From: a virus
Reading direction: 5' to 3' (one strand)
Virus record (IMG/VR): IMGVR_UViG_3300040944_000023
Location: 1-59,772 of that record
Length of the DNA stretch: 59,772 bases
Position numbers and translations under genes: made by a program. Shown piece by piece: positions 42,012 to 49,818 of this stretch. Under the pieces are notes generated by a model that saw only the letters and a program-made list of their open reading frames with translations, searched no databases and had not been told where the DNA came from. Each line of letters starts with the position of its first letter. Position 1 is the first letter of the stretch.

Positions 42012-43820
42012 TTATAACAGTTCGTCAAAGATTCCGCCCCCATCGTCCTCAGTGGATGCTGGGGGCTCCTGTTTGGGCGGCGGCGCGGTCTTGGGAGTCT
42101 GTTCACCCGCCGCCAATAACCAAGCCTTCACTGCTTTGTCGATGTCTTGTTCCTTGGCTTGTTCCAAAGAACACTTCAAGGCCCGTTGCTCGATCTGCTG
42201 CACTGCTGCCGCCAAGACCCCAGATTCGAGTTTATTTTTGTTGTACCAATCCAACAGATCGGCTCCAGACCGCAGATTGGGAGTAGCCAGCATCAGCCGA
42301 ATGTAAGCGTGGCCGTCCTCTTGGGGAGTGAAGTCGAGAGCGATGACCCCCGATTCAAACCAAGTCTTGAACTGGGGAGGGGTTAATCTCCAGCGTCGGC
42401 AAAGGGTGCATCCCAAAGCCACGGTTTCGGGGTTCTTGGGCCATTGACCGTCAAGGAAATTGCGCACTTCCTTGGCCCACCGTGCGCGCCTCTTCCCGGC
42501 CTCTTCCGGTCCCGAGTTGAACTCGTTTACGTCGGCATTGATACAGCTTTCGAGTTCTTCCACAGCCACCTGATACTCAGCCGGGTCCTTGGGAAGCTCT
42601 TTCAGCCCGCAACCGAACCATCCCGCGAAAAAAGCGTTGAATCGGGAACCCGCCGTCTTGATGGGAAGCGCCAGGGTTTTTGCAAGGGCATTTAGACGGG
42701 CCATGAGGGCCTTCTTGGCGTCCGATGCTTCGGAGGGCTCTATGACTGGCTTGGAGTGCTCCGGCTCAACCTGCGGCTTCTCCTGCGGTTTCTCGGGCAT
42801 CCTAGTTGGCGGGTTGAATCTTTGTTTGGTTTGAACTTCGCCCGATGCGCTGACCTCAACCACTTCGTATGGGCTATTGGTCTCATTCGCAAGGGCTTGT
42901 GCTCTAAGGTTGGCATCCTCCTCGCGTTTCGGCCGAATTTCGTCGGTCGGGATCACCCGTTCGCCGCCACCCCCGGTGTGGAAAACCCTGTGAATCGCGT
43001 ATTGGGCAGTAATCGGCTCGGTTTGAGCAGGTTGAGGATCTTTGGTAATTTCCACAACCGGCGACGGTTCGGGCTTGGGTTTGAGCGCCACCTTCATATC
43101 GTCGCGGGCCGCAATTACTTCCGCCCGTTTTTTGTCCGATTCGGAAGGTTCGGCTGTCGTGGAGTTGAATATCTCATCCTTTTCCTCTGGAGTGTAGACG
43201 TTCCCACGTCCACCAGTCATTCGGTAGGCTTCCGACGCAGCACGGGCAGAGAGCATCACTCGTGGACGCTTCTGGTACATACCCTCTTTGCCTTCTTTGG
43301 TTTCGGTGAGACCGGCCTGCTTGGCGTCCTGAATGGTAAACTCGAAGGTTTCCGCGTCAATACCGGGCCGAGCGACCTCGATAGCGGCTCGTTCGTTGGT
43401 CCGCTCTACCCATTTGACGGTGAAGCCCTTGCGGATCATCTGGTCGATCAGTTGAGGGTAGCGGACGAAAATCTTGCCCTTCACGATGTCGATGTCTTGG
43501 AGAGCGGCCATCGGGTCAATGCTCATTTCGTGGCCCACTAGCATTTTCGCCATTGCGTTCGAGCGGACGTACTTGTCGCGAAATTCCGTGATCTGTTCTG
43601 GGGTGTAGCCCATGCCTCTGAGTCTGCCAATCTCCGAATCTGGCAATGCCATGTCCTGAGTAATGAGGGCGCTGCTTAACAGCATGTTCGCAATGCTCAT
43701 CATGTAGTTCACGGCTTCGGGGCTGGGCAATCCGACTTCGCGGGCATGTTCTGCGGTAAACTTGGTCACCGCTTTCATGGTTTCGGGCACGGCCTTGGCC
43801 GGTTGCAGTTCGTCGTTCAC
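42012..43820 (-). CDS. recT: RecT-family single-strand annealing protein with long C-terminal extension
   Basis: 602 residues. MLVGHEMSIDPMAALQDIDIV, VKGKIFVRYPQLIDQMIRKG, FTIQDAKQAGLT and RPRVMLSARAASEAYRMTGG follow the RecT core (residues about 60-225). RecT proteins are usually 250-320 residues; here a disordered Pro/Glu linker (230-370) and a second domain (370-600) are added, ending in the acidic DDGGGIFDELL, a tail reminiscent of SSB-type tails. Overlaps the 64-residue gene upstream. Confidence 0.82.
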   Translation of the reverse strand: MNDELQPAKAVPETMKAVTKFTAEHAREVGLPSPEAVNYMMSIANMLLSSALITQDMALPDSEIGRLRGMGYTPEQITEFRDKYVRSNAMAKMLVGHEMSIDPMAALQDIDIVKGKIFVRYPQLIDQMIRKGFTVKWVERTNERAAIEVARPGIDAETFEFTIQDAKQAGLTETKEGKEGMYQKRPRVMLSARAASEAYRMTGGRGNVYTPEEKDEIFNSTTAEPSESDKKRAEVIAARDDMKVALKPKPEPSPVVEITKDPQPAQTEPITAQYAIHRVFHTGGGGERVIPTDEIRPKREEDANLRAQALANETNSPYEVVEVSASGEVQTKQRFNPPTRMPEKPQEKPQVEPEHSKPVIEPSEASDAKKALMARLNALAKTLALPIKTAGSRFNAFFAGWFGCGLKELPKDPAEYQVAVEELESCINADVNEFNSGPEEAGKRRARWAKEVRNFLDGQWPKNPETVALGCTLCRRWRLTPPQFKTWFESGVIALDFTPQEDGHAYIRLMLATPNLRSGADLLDWYNKNKLESGVLAAAVQQIEQRALKCSLEQAKEQDIDKAVKAWLLAAGEQTPKTAPPPKQEPPASTEDDGGGIFDELL

Positions 43821-44011
43821 TTCTCTTCTCCTTCCGGGATGTCGTTTCTGACGACCGTTAAATCCACCAAGAATGGATCGGTGTTCAATGTATACTCGAC
43901 GGCGATATCACCGCGCCGCAAGGCGCTTTCTTCGCAGAACACGACCGTGGGAGACGGTCCCAACCCCTTGAATCGGCGGCGAACCGCAAACAGCTTACTG
44001 GGCCAGTTCAT
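43817..44011 (-). CDS. Small protein leading the recombination operon
   Basis: 64 residues, GAAGGAG ribosome site, stop overlapping the recT ATG. Basic N-terminus (NWPSKLFAVRRRFKGLG) and acidic end. First gene after the promoter at 44058-44086 and the 14-bp site at 44030. Confidence 0.6.
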   Translation of the reverse strand: MNWPSKLFAVRRRFKGLGPSPTVVFCEESALRRGDIAVEYTLNTDPFLVDLTVVRNDIPEGEEK

Positions 44012-44029
44012 TTGTGTTTTCTCCTTCTT

Positions 44030-44043
44030 GTCCCACGTGGGAC
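44030..44043. promoter_or_regulatory. Dispersed 14-bp site, perfect palindrome
   Basis: Copy 11. It lies 14 bases downstream of a TATACT -10 box and just upstream of the ribosome site of the recT operon, the place of a repressor operator. Confidence 0.75.
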
Positions 44044-44057
44044 TTCTTCCGTTTGTG

Positions 44058-44086
44058 AGTATAGTTCTTCTCTTGACTCAAGTCAA
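44058..44086 (-). promoter_or_regulatory. Promoter TTGACT-17-TATACT of the recT operon
   Basis: Minus-strand -35 TTGACT (44086-44081) and -10 TATACT (44063-44058), 17 bp apart. TTGACT and TCAAG around 44071-44086 also form an inverted repeat (CTTGACT/AGTCAAG). Confidence 0.75.
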
Positions 44087-44110
44087 GAGTTTTTTCTTCT
44101 ACCGCATGAG

Positions 44111-44126
44111 TGGTAGTGTCCTAAAT
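44111..44126 (-). repeat. Repeat GATTTAGGACACTACC, copy 3 (inverted)
   Basis: Reverse complement of copy 1, matching over about 18 bases; intergenic. Confidence 0.6.
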
Positions 44127-44140
44127 CTGCCGTTGATCGT

Positions 44141-44632
44141 TTAGCGGGGACGGAAAAGAGGCTCAAGCAGGTATTCGGCTACGTCGAGGGGTGTTGGGAG
44201 CGGGGTCCCGTCTTGGGCCACCATGGGGACGTTGCGGTTAGAGTCCGGCTTAACGTCAATACGACCATTCGTGCCCTTGCGGGGAGCAAAAGACCCCTGA
44301 GTTCGGTCAATAGAGAACTCGAAGAAATGTGGGGATGGCCGGGAAAGGGTGAGGCTCGCCAGCGGGAATACCGAGCAGCTTACCATAACGGACTTCTCGC
44401 CCTCTGGATCTTCGGGCGTGAGGTAGAATTGGTTCCGAAACGTCCCGTTGTACTTCGTGATGAGAGCGCGCATCTCGGCAATGATCGCACGCCACAGGAA
44501 ATCGTTGTTCTCTTCGGCGATTCTTGCGTGCTCCAGCATGACCCGATTCTGAAGCGACAAATCGGCATTGGACGCCCGCTGCTGCTCCACTAGGCGGTCA
44601 ACCAAATCTCTCATTGATGGGGATAATTCCAT
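44141..44632 (-). CDS. Hypothetical helical protein
   Basis: 163 residues from the ATG at 44632 (GAAAGGG site), beginning MELSPSMRDLVDRLVEQQ. Helical first half (LQNRVMLEHARIAEENNDFL) and a beta-rich second half. No family recognised. Upstream lies a terminator hairpin (44681-44700). Confidence 0.55.
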   Translation of the reverse strand: MELSPSMRDLVDRLVEQQRASNADLSLQNRVMLEHARIAEENNDFLWRAIIAEMRALITKYNGTFRNQFYLTPEDPEGEKSVMVSCSVFPLASLTLSRPSPHFFEFSIDRTQGSFAPRKGTNGRIDVKPDSNRNVPMVAQDGTPLPTPLDVAEYLLEPLFRPR

Positions 44633-44680
44633 TTCGGCCCTTTCTTCACAACCGAGGTTAAGATAGCATAAATGCAAAAG

Positions 44681-44700
44681 CCCCGGCTGGCACCGGGGCC
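44681..44700 (-). terminator. Intrinsic terminator
   Basis: On the minus strand a GGCCCCGG...CCGGGGCT hairpin is followed by TTTTGCATTT. It would end transcription from the 44761-45226 genes. Confidence 0.7.
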
Positions 44701-44760
44701 TCACTAGAATCTTGGCGCAATTCAATAATGCATTGGAGTGTGCCAAAATGCAAGACGCAT

Positions 44761-45078
44761 CTAAGTACCGCGAAGTTGCGCGATTATCCCATCAAGCAAA
44801 CCGAGTTGGATCTCGTGTTGCCGCGCTACTTCTCCGGTCTTTAAACCTTGGCGTATCGCCTGAAACTCTCCGGCGAGATCCGGCTGCCTCTCCAGCAACC
44901 GCTGGAGAGCAATCGATGTTGTGTTGCATTTAAGGCGCTCCTTTCTCCCTTTCGGTTTGGTTACGCTTGGGTGAGCATACAGGACAAAGATCTTTACCGC
45001 CTTCGAATGTCCATCCTGTTTGTGCGAGCGAACGTCGGGGGTCAAGCGATGAAAATCGCTGCCAGCGGTGGCAGTCAT
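44761..45078 (-). CDS. Small helical protein, start uncertain
   Basis: The credible part is the C-terminal half (IALQRLLERQPDLAGEFQAI, then a helix ending LDGIIAQLRGT), about 55 residues after the zinc-ribbon gene. The N-terminal half overlaps that gene in another frame, so translation may start near 44910 at a TTG. Function unknown. Confidence 0.35.
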   Translation of the reverse strand: MTATAGSDFHRLTPDVRSHKQDGHSKAVKIFVLYAHPSVTKPKGRKERLKCNTTSIALQRLLERQPDLAGEFQAIRQGLKTGEVARQHEIQLGLLDGIIAQLRGT

Positions 45079-45226
45079 CGCAGGTAGCGGTGCCCCCTCC
45101 TAGCAAATCCAGCATGCTATACATGCGCCCCCGCTCGAACGGGGCGTGACGCGGTTCCTGAGCTTCGTGTAGTGTTGTGGTATTAATCGTTCTCACGACT
45201 ATTCCTTTCTTGTTTGGTTTGGTCAA
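44930..45226 (-). CDS. Small zinc-ribbon protein
   Basis: 98 residues as drawn; the promoter at 45198-45226 overlaps the first ten codons, so the real start may be GTG at 45196 or the ATG near 45121. CDDCHRWQRF and CPVCSPKR form a zinc ribbon. Function unknown. Confidence 0.45.
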   Translation of the reverse strand: MTKPNKKGIVVRTINTTTLHEAQEPRHAPFERGRMYSMLDLLGGGTATCDDCHRWQRFSSLDPRRSLAQTGWTFEGGKDLCPVCSPKRNQTEREKGAP

Positions 45227-45398
45227 GAGAAAAAGTCTTGGGATCAGCCCCGTTTTGGGACACTACCTTTCTCTTGCTATGTTTCAGCCTCCACATTGCC
45301 CTCATTTCGTCCAAGGAGAAACCAGCGATAGCCATCCCTCGGATTTCTGCGAAATCGGGGTCTGTGGGGTCCACAAACGTAGTGATGTCGATGCTCAT
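45183..45398 (-). CDS. Small hypothetical protein
   Basis: 71 residues, ATGA overlap with the upstream gene. Acidic start (DITTFVDPTDPDFAEIRGMA). Repeat copy 4 (GGACACTACC) falls in its codons near residue 46, and the C-terminal 25 residues look unlike the rest, as if the repeat inserted and changed the end. Confidence 0.45.
   Translation of the reverse strand: MSIDITTFVDPTDPDFAEIRGMAIAGFSLDEMRAMWRLKHSKRKVVSQNGADPKTFSLDQTKQERNSREND
45198..45226 (-). promoter_or_regulatory. Promoter candidate TTGACC-17-AATAGT
   Basis: Minus strand, 17-bp spacing. Confidence 0.45.
45253..45267 (+). repeat. Repeat TTTTGGGACACTACC, copy 4
   Basis: Faces copy 3 (44111) as an inverted pair about 1.15 kb apart. 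Confidence 0.5.
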
Positions 45399-46000
45399 TG
45401 CGGTTTCTCCATCTGGGGAGGCAAGGCAGAGTAAATCTTGATGTCCTTGATGCCTTCCGTAAGCTGTTTCTTGAGGTTAGAGAGGTCCTGCCTTTGGGCT
45501 ATTTCCAAAGCCTCGATGATTGAGAGCACCAAACCTGCCCATGTAAGGTCAAGGCCTGGGCGTTTTGGTTGCAGGCGTCTCGGATACTCGTATGCTAAGA
45601 GAAGGTTGGTAGCCTCGATGAGCTTATCTATCGCGGTCTCTTCCCGGATAATTGTGGCGATTGCTTCTAGATCTCTATCCTTGCAAAGCGGACTCACACG
45701 TCGCGCCGCTCTTTCCTCTGGCGGTAGTTCCACTGGAACAATCGTGAGGTCCACACCGACATAGGCTGGATCGGTCTCGACCAAAACGCGCAGTTGCTTC
45801 ACTCCGTCGTGAAGGCTCAGATAGTCTACGCAGTCAAACGGCCTGCCGGGTCCGTCAATAATCCAACGGTAAACCGAGGGCTCCAAGCGGAACAGCGAGA
45901 GGTTCTGGGTGCGCTGATCGGGATGCTTCAGGACGGCTTTCTGAACGATGGTCATCGCTTGTCGAACTTTCCCTCTCTTCTGCCCCTTATTTTGCTTCAT
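45395..46000 (-). CDS. Hypothetical protein
   Basis: 201 residues, alpha/beta, basic N-terminus (KQNKGQKRGKVRQAM), helical C-terminus (LSIIEALEIAQRQDLSNLKK). Overlaps both neighbours by 4 bases. Not recognised. Confidence 0.5.
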   Translation of the reverse strand: MKQNKGQKRGKVRQAMTIVQKAVLKHPDQRTQNLSLFRLEPSVYRWIIDGPGRPFDCVDYLSLHDGVKQLRVLVETDPAYVGVDLTIVPVELPPEERAARRVSPLCKDRDLEAIATIIREETAIDKLIEATNLLLAYEYPRRLQPKRPGLDLTWAGLVLSIIEALEIAQRQDLSNLKKQLTEGIKDIKIYSALPPQMEKPQ

Positions 46001-46206
46001 TTGGAAGCCTTCTTTCTTTTAACCAAGACAGGTCTTGGTTGTGGTTTAGTTAAAGTCTCTCCGCGTTCTTGTCGGGCTAACAGATCCAAACGCGATCCAG
46101 TAGGTGGAATCAACCGTCTGAGGTGCGAGGTCACGCTGTCTTCGACTTCAGCCAGGGTGGAGTAGGGGAACAGGTTGCGGACAAAGCGGGTCCACCATCG
46201 GGTCAC
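45997..46206 (-). CDS. Small basic protein
   Basis: 69 residues from GTG at 46206, overlapping the previous stop (GTGA). Ends with RPVLVKRKKASK. Unknown function. Confidence 0.5.
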   Translation of the reverse strand: MTRWWTRFVRNLFPYSTLAEVEDSVTSHLRRLIPPTGSRLDLLARQERGETLTKPQPRPVLVKRKKASK

Positions 46207-46379
46207 GACACCCTCCGCAACCGCTGTTCTCGTCCTTCGACTGACTCAATGGCCTCTCGAATCAGGCTCACTCGTTTGGCGATGCTGGGGTAGTTCGGCA
46301 TCCCCGAAGTACAGGCCATGATCTTGTCTAATCGTCGGCGTAGCCGTTTGATGGCAAGGTCGATGTCGTGGTGGGTCAT
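46203..46379 (-). CDS. Small helical protein
   Basis: 58 residues: [20 protein letters not shown], then a helix with SLIREAIESVEGREQRLRR. Overlaps both neighbours by 4 bases, which supports it as a real gene. Unknown function. Confidence 0.55.
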   Translation of the reverse strand: MTHHDIDLAIKRLRRRLDKIMACTSGMPNYPSIAKRVSLIREAIESVEGREQRLRRVS

Positions 46380-47155
46380 TTTGGCGGCTCCATTACAAAA
46401 CCAAGTTCATTTGGGCCGGTTGGTAATGCAACGAAAAGCCCGTGACGGTAGGCATCCCGAATACCAACTGTCAGAAGATCGTGGCTATGACTGATCCAAC
46501 CACTGCGTGCTGCGAATTGAAGTGTGAGCGCAGCCCACGCATCCCCAGCACCCCACGCATCCCGCGTAGCCACCGCATCCCGCAAAGCCCGCGCCGCATC
46601 CCACGCCCACCGCTCATCCCACGCATCCCACGCATCCCGCGCAGCCCACGCAGTCCACGCCCACGCATCCCACGCAGCCTTTTCTGAAGGGTATTCTTTG
46701 ATTGTCCAATGCAGCGACCGGGCACGAAGCGCAATGGTCAACCCTTCAATAACGGCCTCACGATCCCATGTGGGATGGGCAAGGGCCTGCCACCAGAGCC
46801 ATTGTTCTTCAGCCATCGCTGCCCGATGTTCTCCGAAAAGCGTTGAGAACGCGGTTAGGGCGCTGTAGATTTCTTTGTCCGTTGCCAGCCGTTTCAGTGT
46901 GAGGCTCGCCGCTCGCAATTTATCGACCCGTTCGATAATGTCGCCGTGAGGCTCAACGAGTATAACTGCGTTTGGGTGCCCAGTTCGCCAAAAACCAGCG
47001 CTTTTTAATGCGGTCTGAATGTCGCGGCAGAAGTGCCAGCCGCGGTCCAGCGGCACTGTCGGTAGCTCCACAGGCCACGTTTTGCCATCGCAAAGCGGCT
47101 TCCCGCCTTGTAGTGGTGGCCGGAACTCACTCGTCAGAACTTTCCAATAACTCAT
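46376..47155 (-). CDS. DUF7666-like protein with Trp/Ala/Asp repeats
   Basis: 259 residues. MSYWKVL..., FCRDIQTAL and [15 protein letters not shown] are typical of phage proteins with an N-terminal DUF7666-like domain. Residues 155-210 are an irregular W-D-A-W-A repeat (for example [17 protein letters not shown]), DNA 46540-46690 (ACGCATCCC units). Function unknown. Confidence 0.6.
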   Translation of the reverse strand: MSYWKVLTSEFRPPLQGGKPLCDGKTWPVELPTVPLDRGWHFCRDIQTALKSAGFWRTGHPNAVILVEPHGDIIERVDKLRAASLTLKRLATDKEIYSALTAFSTLFGEHRAAMAEEQWLWWQALAHPTWDREAVIEGLTIALRARSLHWTIKEYPSEKAAWDAWAWTAWAARDAWDAWDERWAWDAARALRDAVATRDAWGAGDAWAALTLQFAARSGWISHSHDLLTVGIRDAYRHGLFVALPTGPNELGFVMEPPK

Positions 47156-47367
47156 AGCCGTCTCCGTTTGGCGCGTTTCTCCGCCTGTTGTTGCCGGTAG
47201 CGAATGGCGAGCGCAAACTCGTAAATAGCTTCATACGACACGTTCACCGAGTCTCGGCGTTTCTTCTCCTTGATCTCCAGATGTCTCGGGTGGGCCACAA
47301 TCACAAGTGGCCGTCGCCGGTAAAGGCTACACGTCTCCCGGCGAACAGGAGTCTTGATAAGAGTCAC
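47152..47367 (-). CDS. Small basic protein
   Basis: 71 residues from GTG at 47367 with an upstream CGAGGAGAAAC. The ATG at 47400 is rejected because it overlaps the -10 box of the promoter 47388-47416. Arg-rich throughout (LYRRRPLVIVAHPRHLEIKE, ending [10 protein letters not shown]). Possibly DNA/RNA-binding. Confidence 0.55.
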   Translation of the reverse strand: MTLIKTPVRRETCSLYRRRPLVIVAHPRHLEIKEKKRRDSVNVSYEAIYEFALAIRYRQQQAEKRAKRRRL

Positions 47368-47387
47368 AAATCTGTTTCTCCTCGGTG

Positions 47388-47416
47388 AGTATAAAGCCAT
47401 TCCAACCTAGAGTCAA
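47388..47416 (-). promoter_or_regulatory. Promoter TTGACT-17-TATACT
   Basis: Minus strand; same boxes as the recT-operon promoter. It fixes the downstream start at 47367. Confidence 0.7.
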
Positions 47417-47817
47417 GACTTTTTATCTTGACTCTCCACGGCGGCTTTGACGTTAAAGAACCGTCTGAACTGCGCGTAAACAGGGAGCTTCGCATAAATC
47501 CTCTCATACTCCTTTCCGACGTGATAGTGCAACCTCAGCTCGATCATCCGTAGCAGGCCCGCCGTTGCTTTCAGGGCATAGGCTGGCCGCATGGGGTAGA
47601 GCATGTGCGAGACGGTGAGAACTCCTGGGAACGCCCGGCGATTCAGATGATCGCAACGCCGTTTAGCCTGCTCGTAGCAGCTCATAATCGCCCGCATCTC
47701 TTGACGGCTCATGTGATCCACGTCATAGATCGGAGCGTCCAAGGGGTTACGGCGGCGGCGGTGAGGTGTGCCATCCTCATCCCAATAGGTCCAGCCATCG
47801 CTCGGGGGGCGTTTCAT
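47413..47817 (-). CDS. Hypothetical phage protein
   Basis: 134 residues from the ATG at 47817 (MKRPPSDGWTYWDEDGTPHR), overlapping the tiny gene upstream by ATGA. Contains HMSRQEMRAIMSCYEQAKRR. The end overlaps the promoter at 47388-47416. Not recognised. Confidence 0.55.
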   Translation of the reverse strand: MKRPPSDGWTYWDEDGTPHRRRRNPLDAPIYDVDHMSRQEMRAIMSCYEQAKRRCDHLNRRAFPGVLTVSHMLYPMRPAYALKATAGLLRMIELRLHYHVGKEYERIYAKLPVYAQFRRFFNVKAAVESQDKKS

Positions 47818-47870
47818 ACCTTCGATGCGAGCCGCACCATTTCGGTGAGGTACTCCACCTCCAGTTTCAT
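47814..47870 (-). CDS. Possible 18-residue coupling peptide
   Basis: ATG at 47870 inside the previous gene's end, TGA overlapping the next ATG. It may only serve translational coupling. Confidence 0.25.
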   Translation of the reverse strand: MKLEVEYLTEMVRLASKV

Positions 47871-47965
47871 ATCGCCTCCAGTTTGTTATCGGCGCGAAGT
47901 TCATTCATGCGCCAAATGAGAAATTTCTCCAACCAGAACGGGGAGCACTTGGGACAATGGAACAT
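47867..47965 (-). CDS. Mini protein with CPKC
   Basis: 32 residues: MFHCPKCSPFWLEKFLIWRM and a charged tail, AAAAGGGG ribosome site. Located 26 bases after the 14-bp site at 47991. Confidence 0.45.
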   Translation of the reverse strand: MFHCPKCSPFWLEKFLIWRMNELRADNKLEAI

Positions 47966-47990
47966 CCCCTTTTCACCGTCTGGATAAATA

Positions 47991-48004
47991 GTACAACGTG
48001 GGAC
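47991..48004 (-). promoter_or_regulatory. Dispersed 14-bp site (GTACAACGTGGGAC)
   Basis: Copy 12. Read on the minus strand, its first G is the last base of the TAG stop of 48004-48267. Confidence 0.65.
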
Positions 48005-48267
48005 TACCAGTCGATCTTTTCAGGATCGAATTTTCCCGCGCATCCCGTCCGGCCACACGCGGAGCAGTCTACGTTAACGAAAGCATCGTCGATACGGAGC
48101 GACCGTTTGTCTGGGATGTGGATGTGAGTTTTCGTGTTTGGGCAATACTCCGGGCAGTTTGTCACTTCATCCCTGAGTTGTTTGCGCTGTTCGGCTGTGA
48201 GTGAGCCCCAAAAGCTATCACTCAAGTAAAGCCATCCTCGTACTGTCGCGTCTGAAATTGGATACAT
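48004..48267 (-). CDS. Small Cys-rich protein
   Basis: 87 residues. CPEYCPNTKTHIHIPD and CSACGRTGCAGKF provide several possible zinc ligands. Unknown function. Its stop merges with a 14-bp site. Confidence 0.55.
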   Translation of the reverse strand: MYPISDATVRGWLYLSDSFWGSLTAEQRKQLRDEVTNCPEYCPNTKTHIHIPDKRSLRIDDAFVNVDCSACGRTGCAGKFDPEKIDW

Positions 48268-48317
48268 AGTGCCTCCAGGAACGCAGCCCGGTTAGGGGCT
48301 GCGTGGTCTGACGGGCG

Positions 48318-48992
48318 CTATACGTGATAGTCCACCACAACCAAAACAGTTTCGGGCGGCAGAGGTTCAATGAAGCGATGGAGAAACTTTTGTTTCCAGA
48401 GTTCCCAAGGCTCATTCCACACCACAATAATGGCGTTTTCGTCGCCTGTCGTGACGCACTTATTTGCCGCCACATCAAGATTGTCGGGGTCTTTGAGTTC
48501 GCACTCAGTCGCCGTGGCGCAGCCGAACCAGCCCAGACGCTCAGGTTCATGCCAGTGGCGATTCCGCAGGAAAGCATACGCTGCCGGTACTGGCTTCCCC
48601 TTCAGTTCCTTCAACTGGATTATGTCTCCATCGAAGGGCACCCAGAAGCCAGGGTGCTTTAGTGCCTTGCCGGTTCCGTGGCAGCCGTTGCACCCGTTGC
48701 ACCTGTCGTACCACGCTTGTCCAAACTGAGCGAGTCCTTCCGGCCTGATTCCGGTTCCGGCACACAACTCGCAGACCTCGCTATTACGAGGATCCTCGCT
48801 GGCCTTGTAGTCTGGGAATAACATCCCGGTACAGCGCCCGCCGATCTGATACCAGTCCCAACGGGAGCCATCCCGAAACAAAATGCCGTTTGCGTCGTAA
48901 GGTTCCATCTGGAACTGTACGGCGGCTTCCACTTCCGCGCGGTCGTTGGGGTTCACCACATCGACCGCTACCAACACACATGCGTGGCTCAT
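48318..48992 (-). CDS. DnaJ-type zinc-finger protein
   Basis: 224 residues. CELCAGTGIRPEG and CNGCHGTGKA are two CxxCxGxG repeats like those of DnaJ. No J domain. VLVAVDVVNPNDRAEVEAAV at the start and IIVVWNEPWELW near the end. A protein-binding or structural zinc protein of unknown function, common in phages of this type. Confidence 0.6.
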   Translation of the reverse strand: MSHACVLVAVDVVNPNDRAEVEAAVQFQMEPYDANGILFRDGSRWDWYQIGGRCTGMLFPDYKASEDPRNSEVCELCAGTGIRPEGLAQFGQAWYDRCNGCNGCHGTGKALKHPGFWVPFDGDIIQLKELKGKPVPAAYAFLRNRHWHEPERLGWFGCATATECELKDPDNLDVAANKCVTTGDENAIIVVWNEPWELWKQKFLHRFIEPLPPETVLVVVDYHV

Positions 48993-49016
48993 GGATTTCT
49001 CTCTTCCTTTCGTTGT

Positions 49017-49100
49017 TTAGGCCGGTACTTCCGCGATGATCTTTGACCACACCGCAGTGGGGATGGTCACGTTTCGATACCAGTAGTGTGTATAGCCCAC
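49017..49100 (-). pseudogene. Truncated MGYTHYW-type gene
   Basis: 27 residues from GTG at 49100 (AAGGAC upstream): reads GYTHYWYRNVTIPTAVWSKI. The opening is that of a larger phage protein (usually well over 100 residues), so this is a 3'-truncated remnant, or a naturally short form. Confidence 0.45.
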
Positions 49101-49122
49101 GTCCTTAGTGCCTCCATCCTAA

Positions 49123-49143
49123 GGCCCCGCTGTCACCGGGGCC
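49123..49143 (-). terminator. Terminator-like hairpin
   Basis: GGCCCCG-CTGTCA-CGGGGCC-type stem just after the 30-residue gene on the minus strand; similar to the one at 44681-44700, but without a clear T-run. Confidence 0.55.
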
Positions 49144-49150
49144 GGTGGAA

Positions 49151-49243
49151 TCACTCGAACAGATGAACCCCAACGAAGTACCCAATGATCCCGAACAAAA
49201 TCAGAACCAAGAGTACTGTGAAGTGCGATTGAATCCGCTTCAT
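49151..49243 (-). CDS. Single-helix membrane peptide
   Basis: 30 residues (MKRIQSHFTVLLVLILFGII and a short tail), ATGA overlap with the upstream gene. One membrane helix. Confidence 0.5.
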   Translation of the reverse strand: MKRIQSHFTVLLVLILFGIIGYFVGVHLFE

Positions 49244-49575
49244 TCGATCTTGACCTCCACGGGGTTGACCGCGTAGACCACGGTTTTGATGTTCGCTGGG
49301 TCTCCCCAGTGCCAGAAGGTTGAAAAGCACCCGTTTGAAGGATAAGACAGGGTGAAGCTCTGGATTGGGTGAAGCCCCGAAGTGACTAGTGAGCTCGAGT
49401 ATGTGGTAATCACCGCCGTGTGAACGTCCGGCTGGGTAAAGCAGGCCGTGACGAGCATTGTCCCAAGCAACCGAGGGATGGGGATAAAGGTCAGCGTCAG
49501 GTTTGAGTCAACCGAAATTACTTGCCCTACGGCTGCGCCGCAGAGCGTTGCGAAAACCAACAGTAAGCGTTTCAT
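49240..49575 (-). CDS. Secreted small beta protein
   Basis: 111 residues. Signal peptide MKRLLLVFATLCGAAVGQ. The mature part is beta-rich (SNLTLTFIPIPRLLGTMLV) with two Cys, possibly a disulfide. Similar in style to the 28544/29001 pair although on the other strand. AGGAGAACTT ribosome site. Confidence 0.55.
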   Translation of the reverse strand: MKRLLLVFATLCGAAVGQVISVDSNLTLTFIPIPRLLGTMLVTACFTQPDVHTAVITTYSSSLVTSGLHPIQSFTLSYPSNGCFSTFWHWGDPANIKTVVYAVNPVEVKIE

Positions 49576-49624
49576 AAGTTCTCCTAATAGTCTAATTTCT
49601 ACGAACTTGTTTCTGTGGTTGAGG

Positions 49625-49645
49625 TCCTTCCCCTTCGGGGAAGGA
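49625..49645. other. Stable hairpin in the 5' leader of the secreted-protein gene
   Basis: Nine-base-pair stem TCCTTCCCC/GGGGAAGGA with a 3-base loop, 50 bases upstream of the 49575 start. Could be an attenuator or a stabilising structure. Confidence 0.5.
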
Positions 49646-49695
49646 GAAAGACCCCATTAAACATCCTTTTCGGGGCCTCCCGAGCCCCTAGGTTA

Positions 49696-49730
49696 GCCCG
49701 CCGCGCACTGGTTGAAGGTTAGCGGCGGGC
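49696..49730. terminator. GC-rich hairpin, terminator-like
   Basis: Stem GCCCGCCGC/GCGGCGGGC, 17-base loop, next to a GGGGC/GCCCC mini-stem at 49672-49688. No T-run. With the 14-bp site it fills the 243-base gap 49576-49818. Confidence 0.5.
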
Positions 49731-49743
49731 CGATTCGCCAAGA

Positions 49744-49757
49744 GTCCCACGTGGGAC
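49744..49757. promoter_or_regulatory. Dispersed 14-bp site, perfect palindrome
   Basis: Copy 13, intergenic, preceded on the minus strand by TA (TAGTCCCACGTGGGAC). Confidence 0.7.
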
Positions 49758-49818
49758 TACCCGTTAAACCGACTTTATTTCTGTGTGGTAAAAACAGTTG
49801 ATTGTACAAGTTTGCCCT

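Noticed and set aside
46763-46776. ATCCCATGTGGGAT, weak relative of the 14-bp motif
   Set aside because: The central CACGTG is changed and it lies inside repeat-rich coding DNA.
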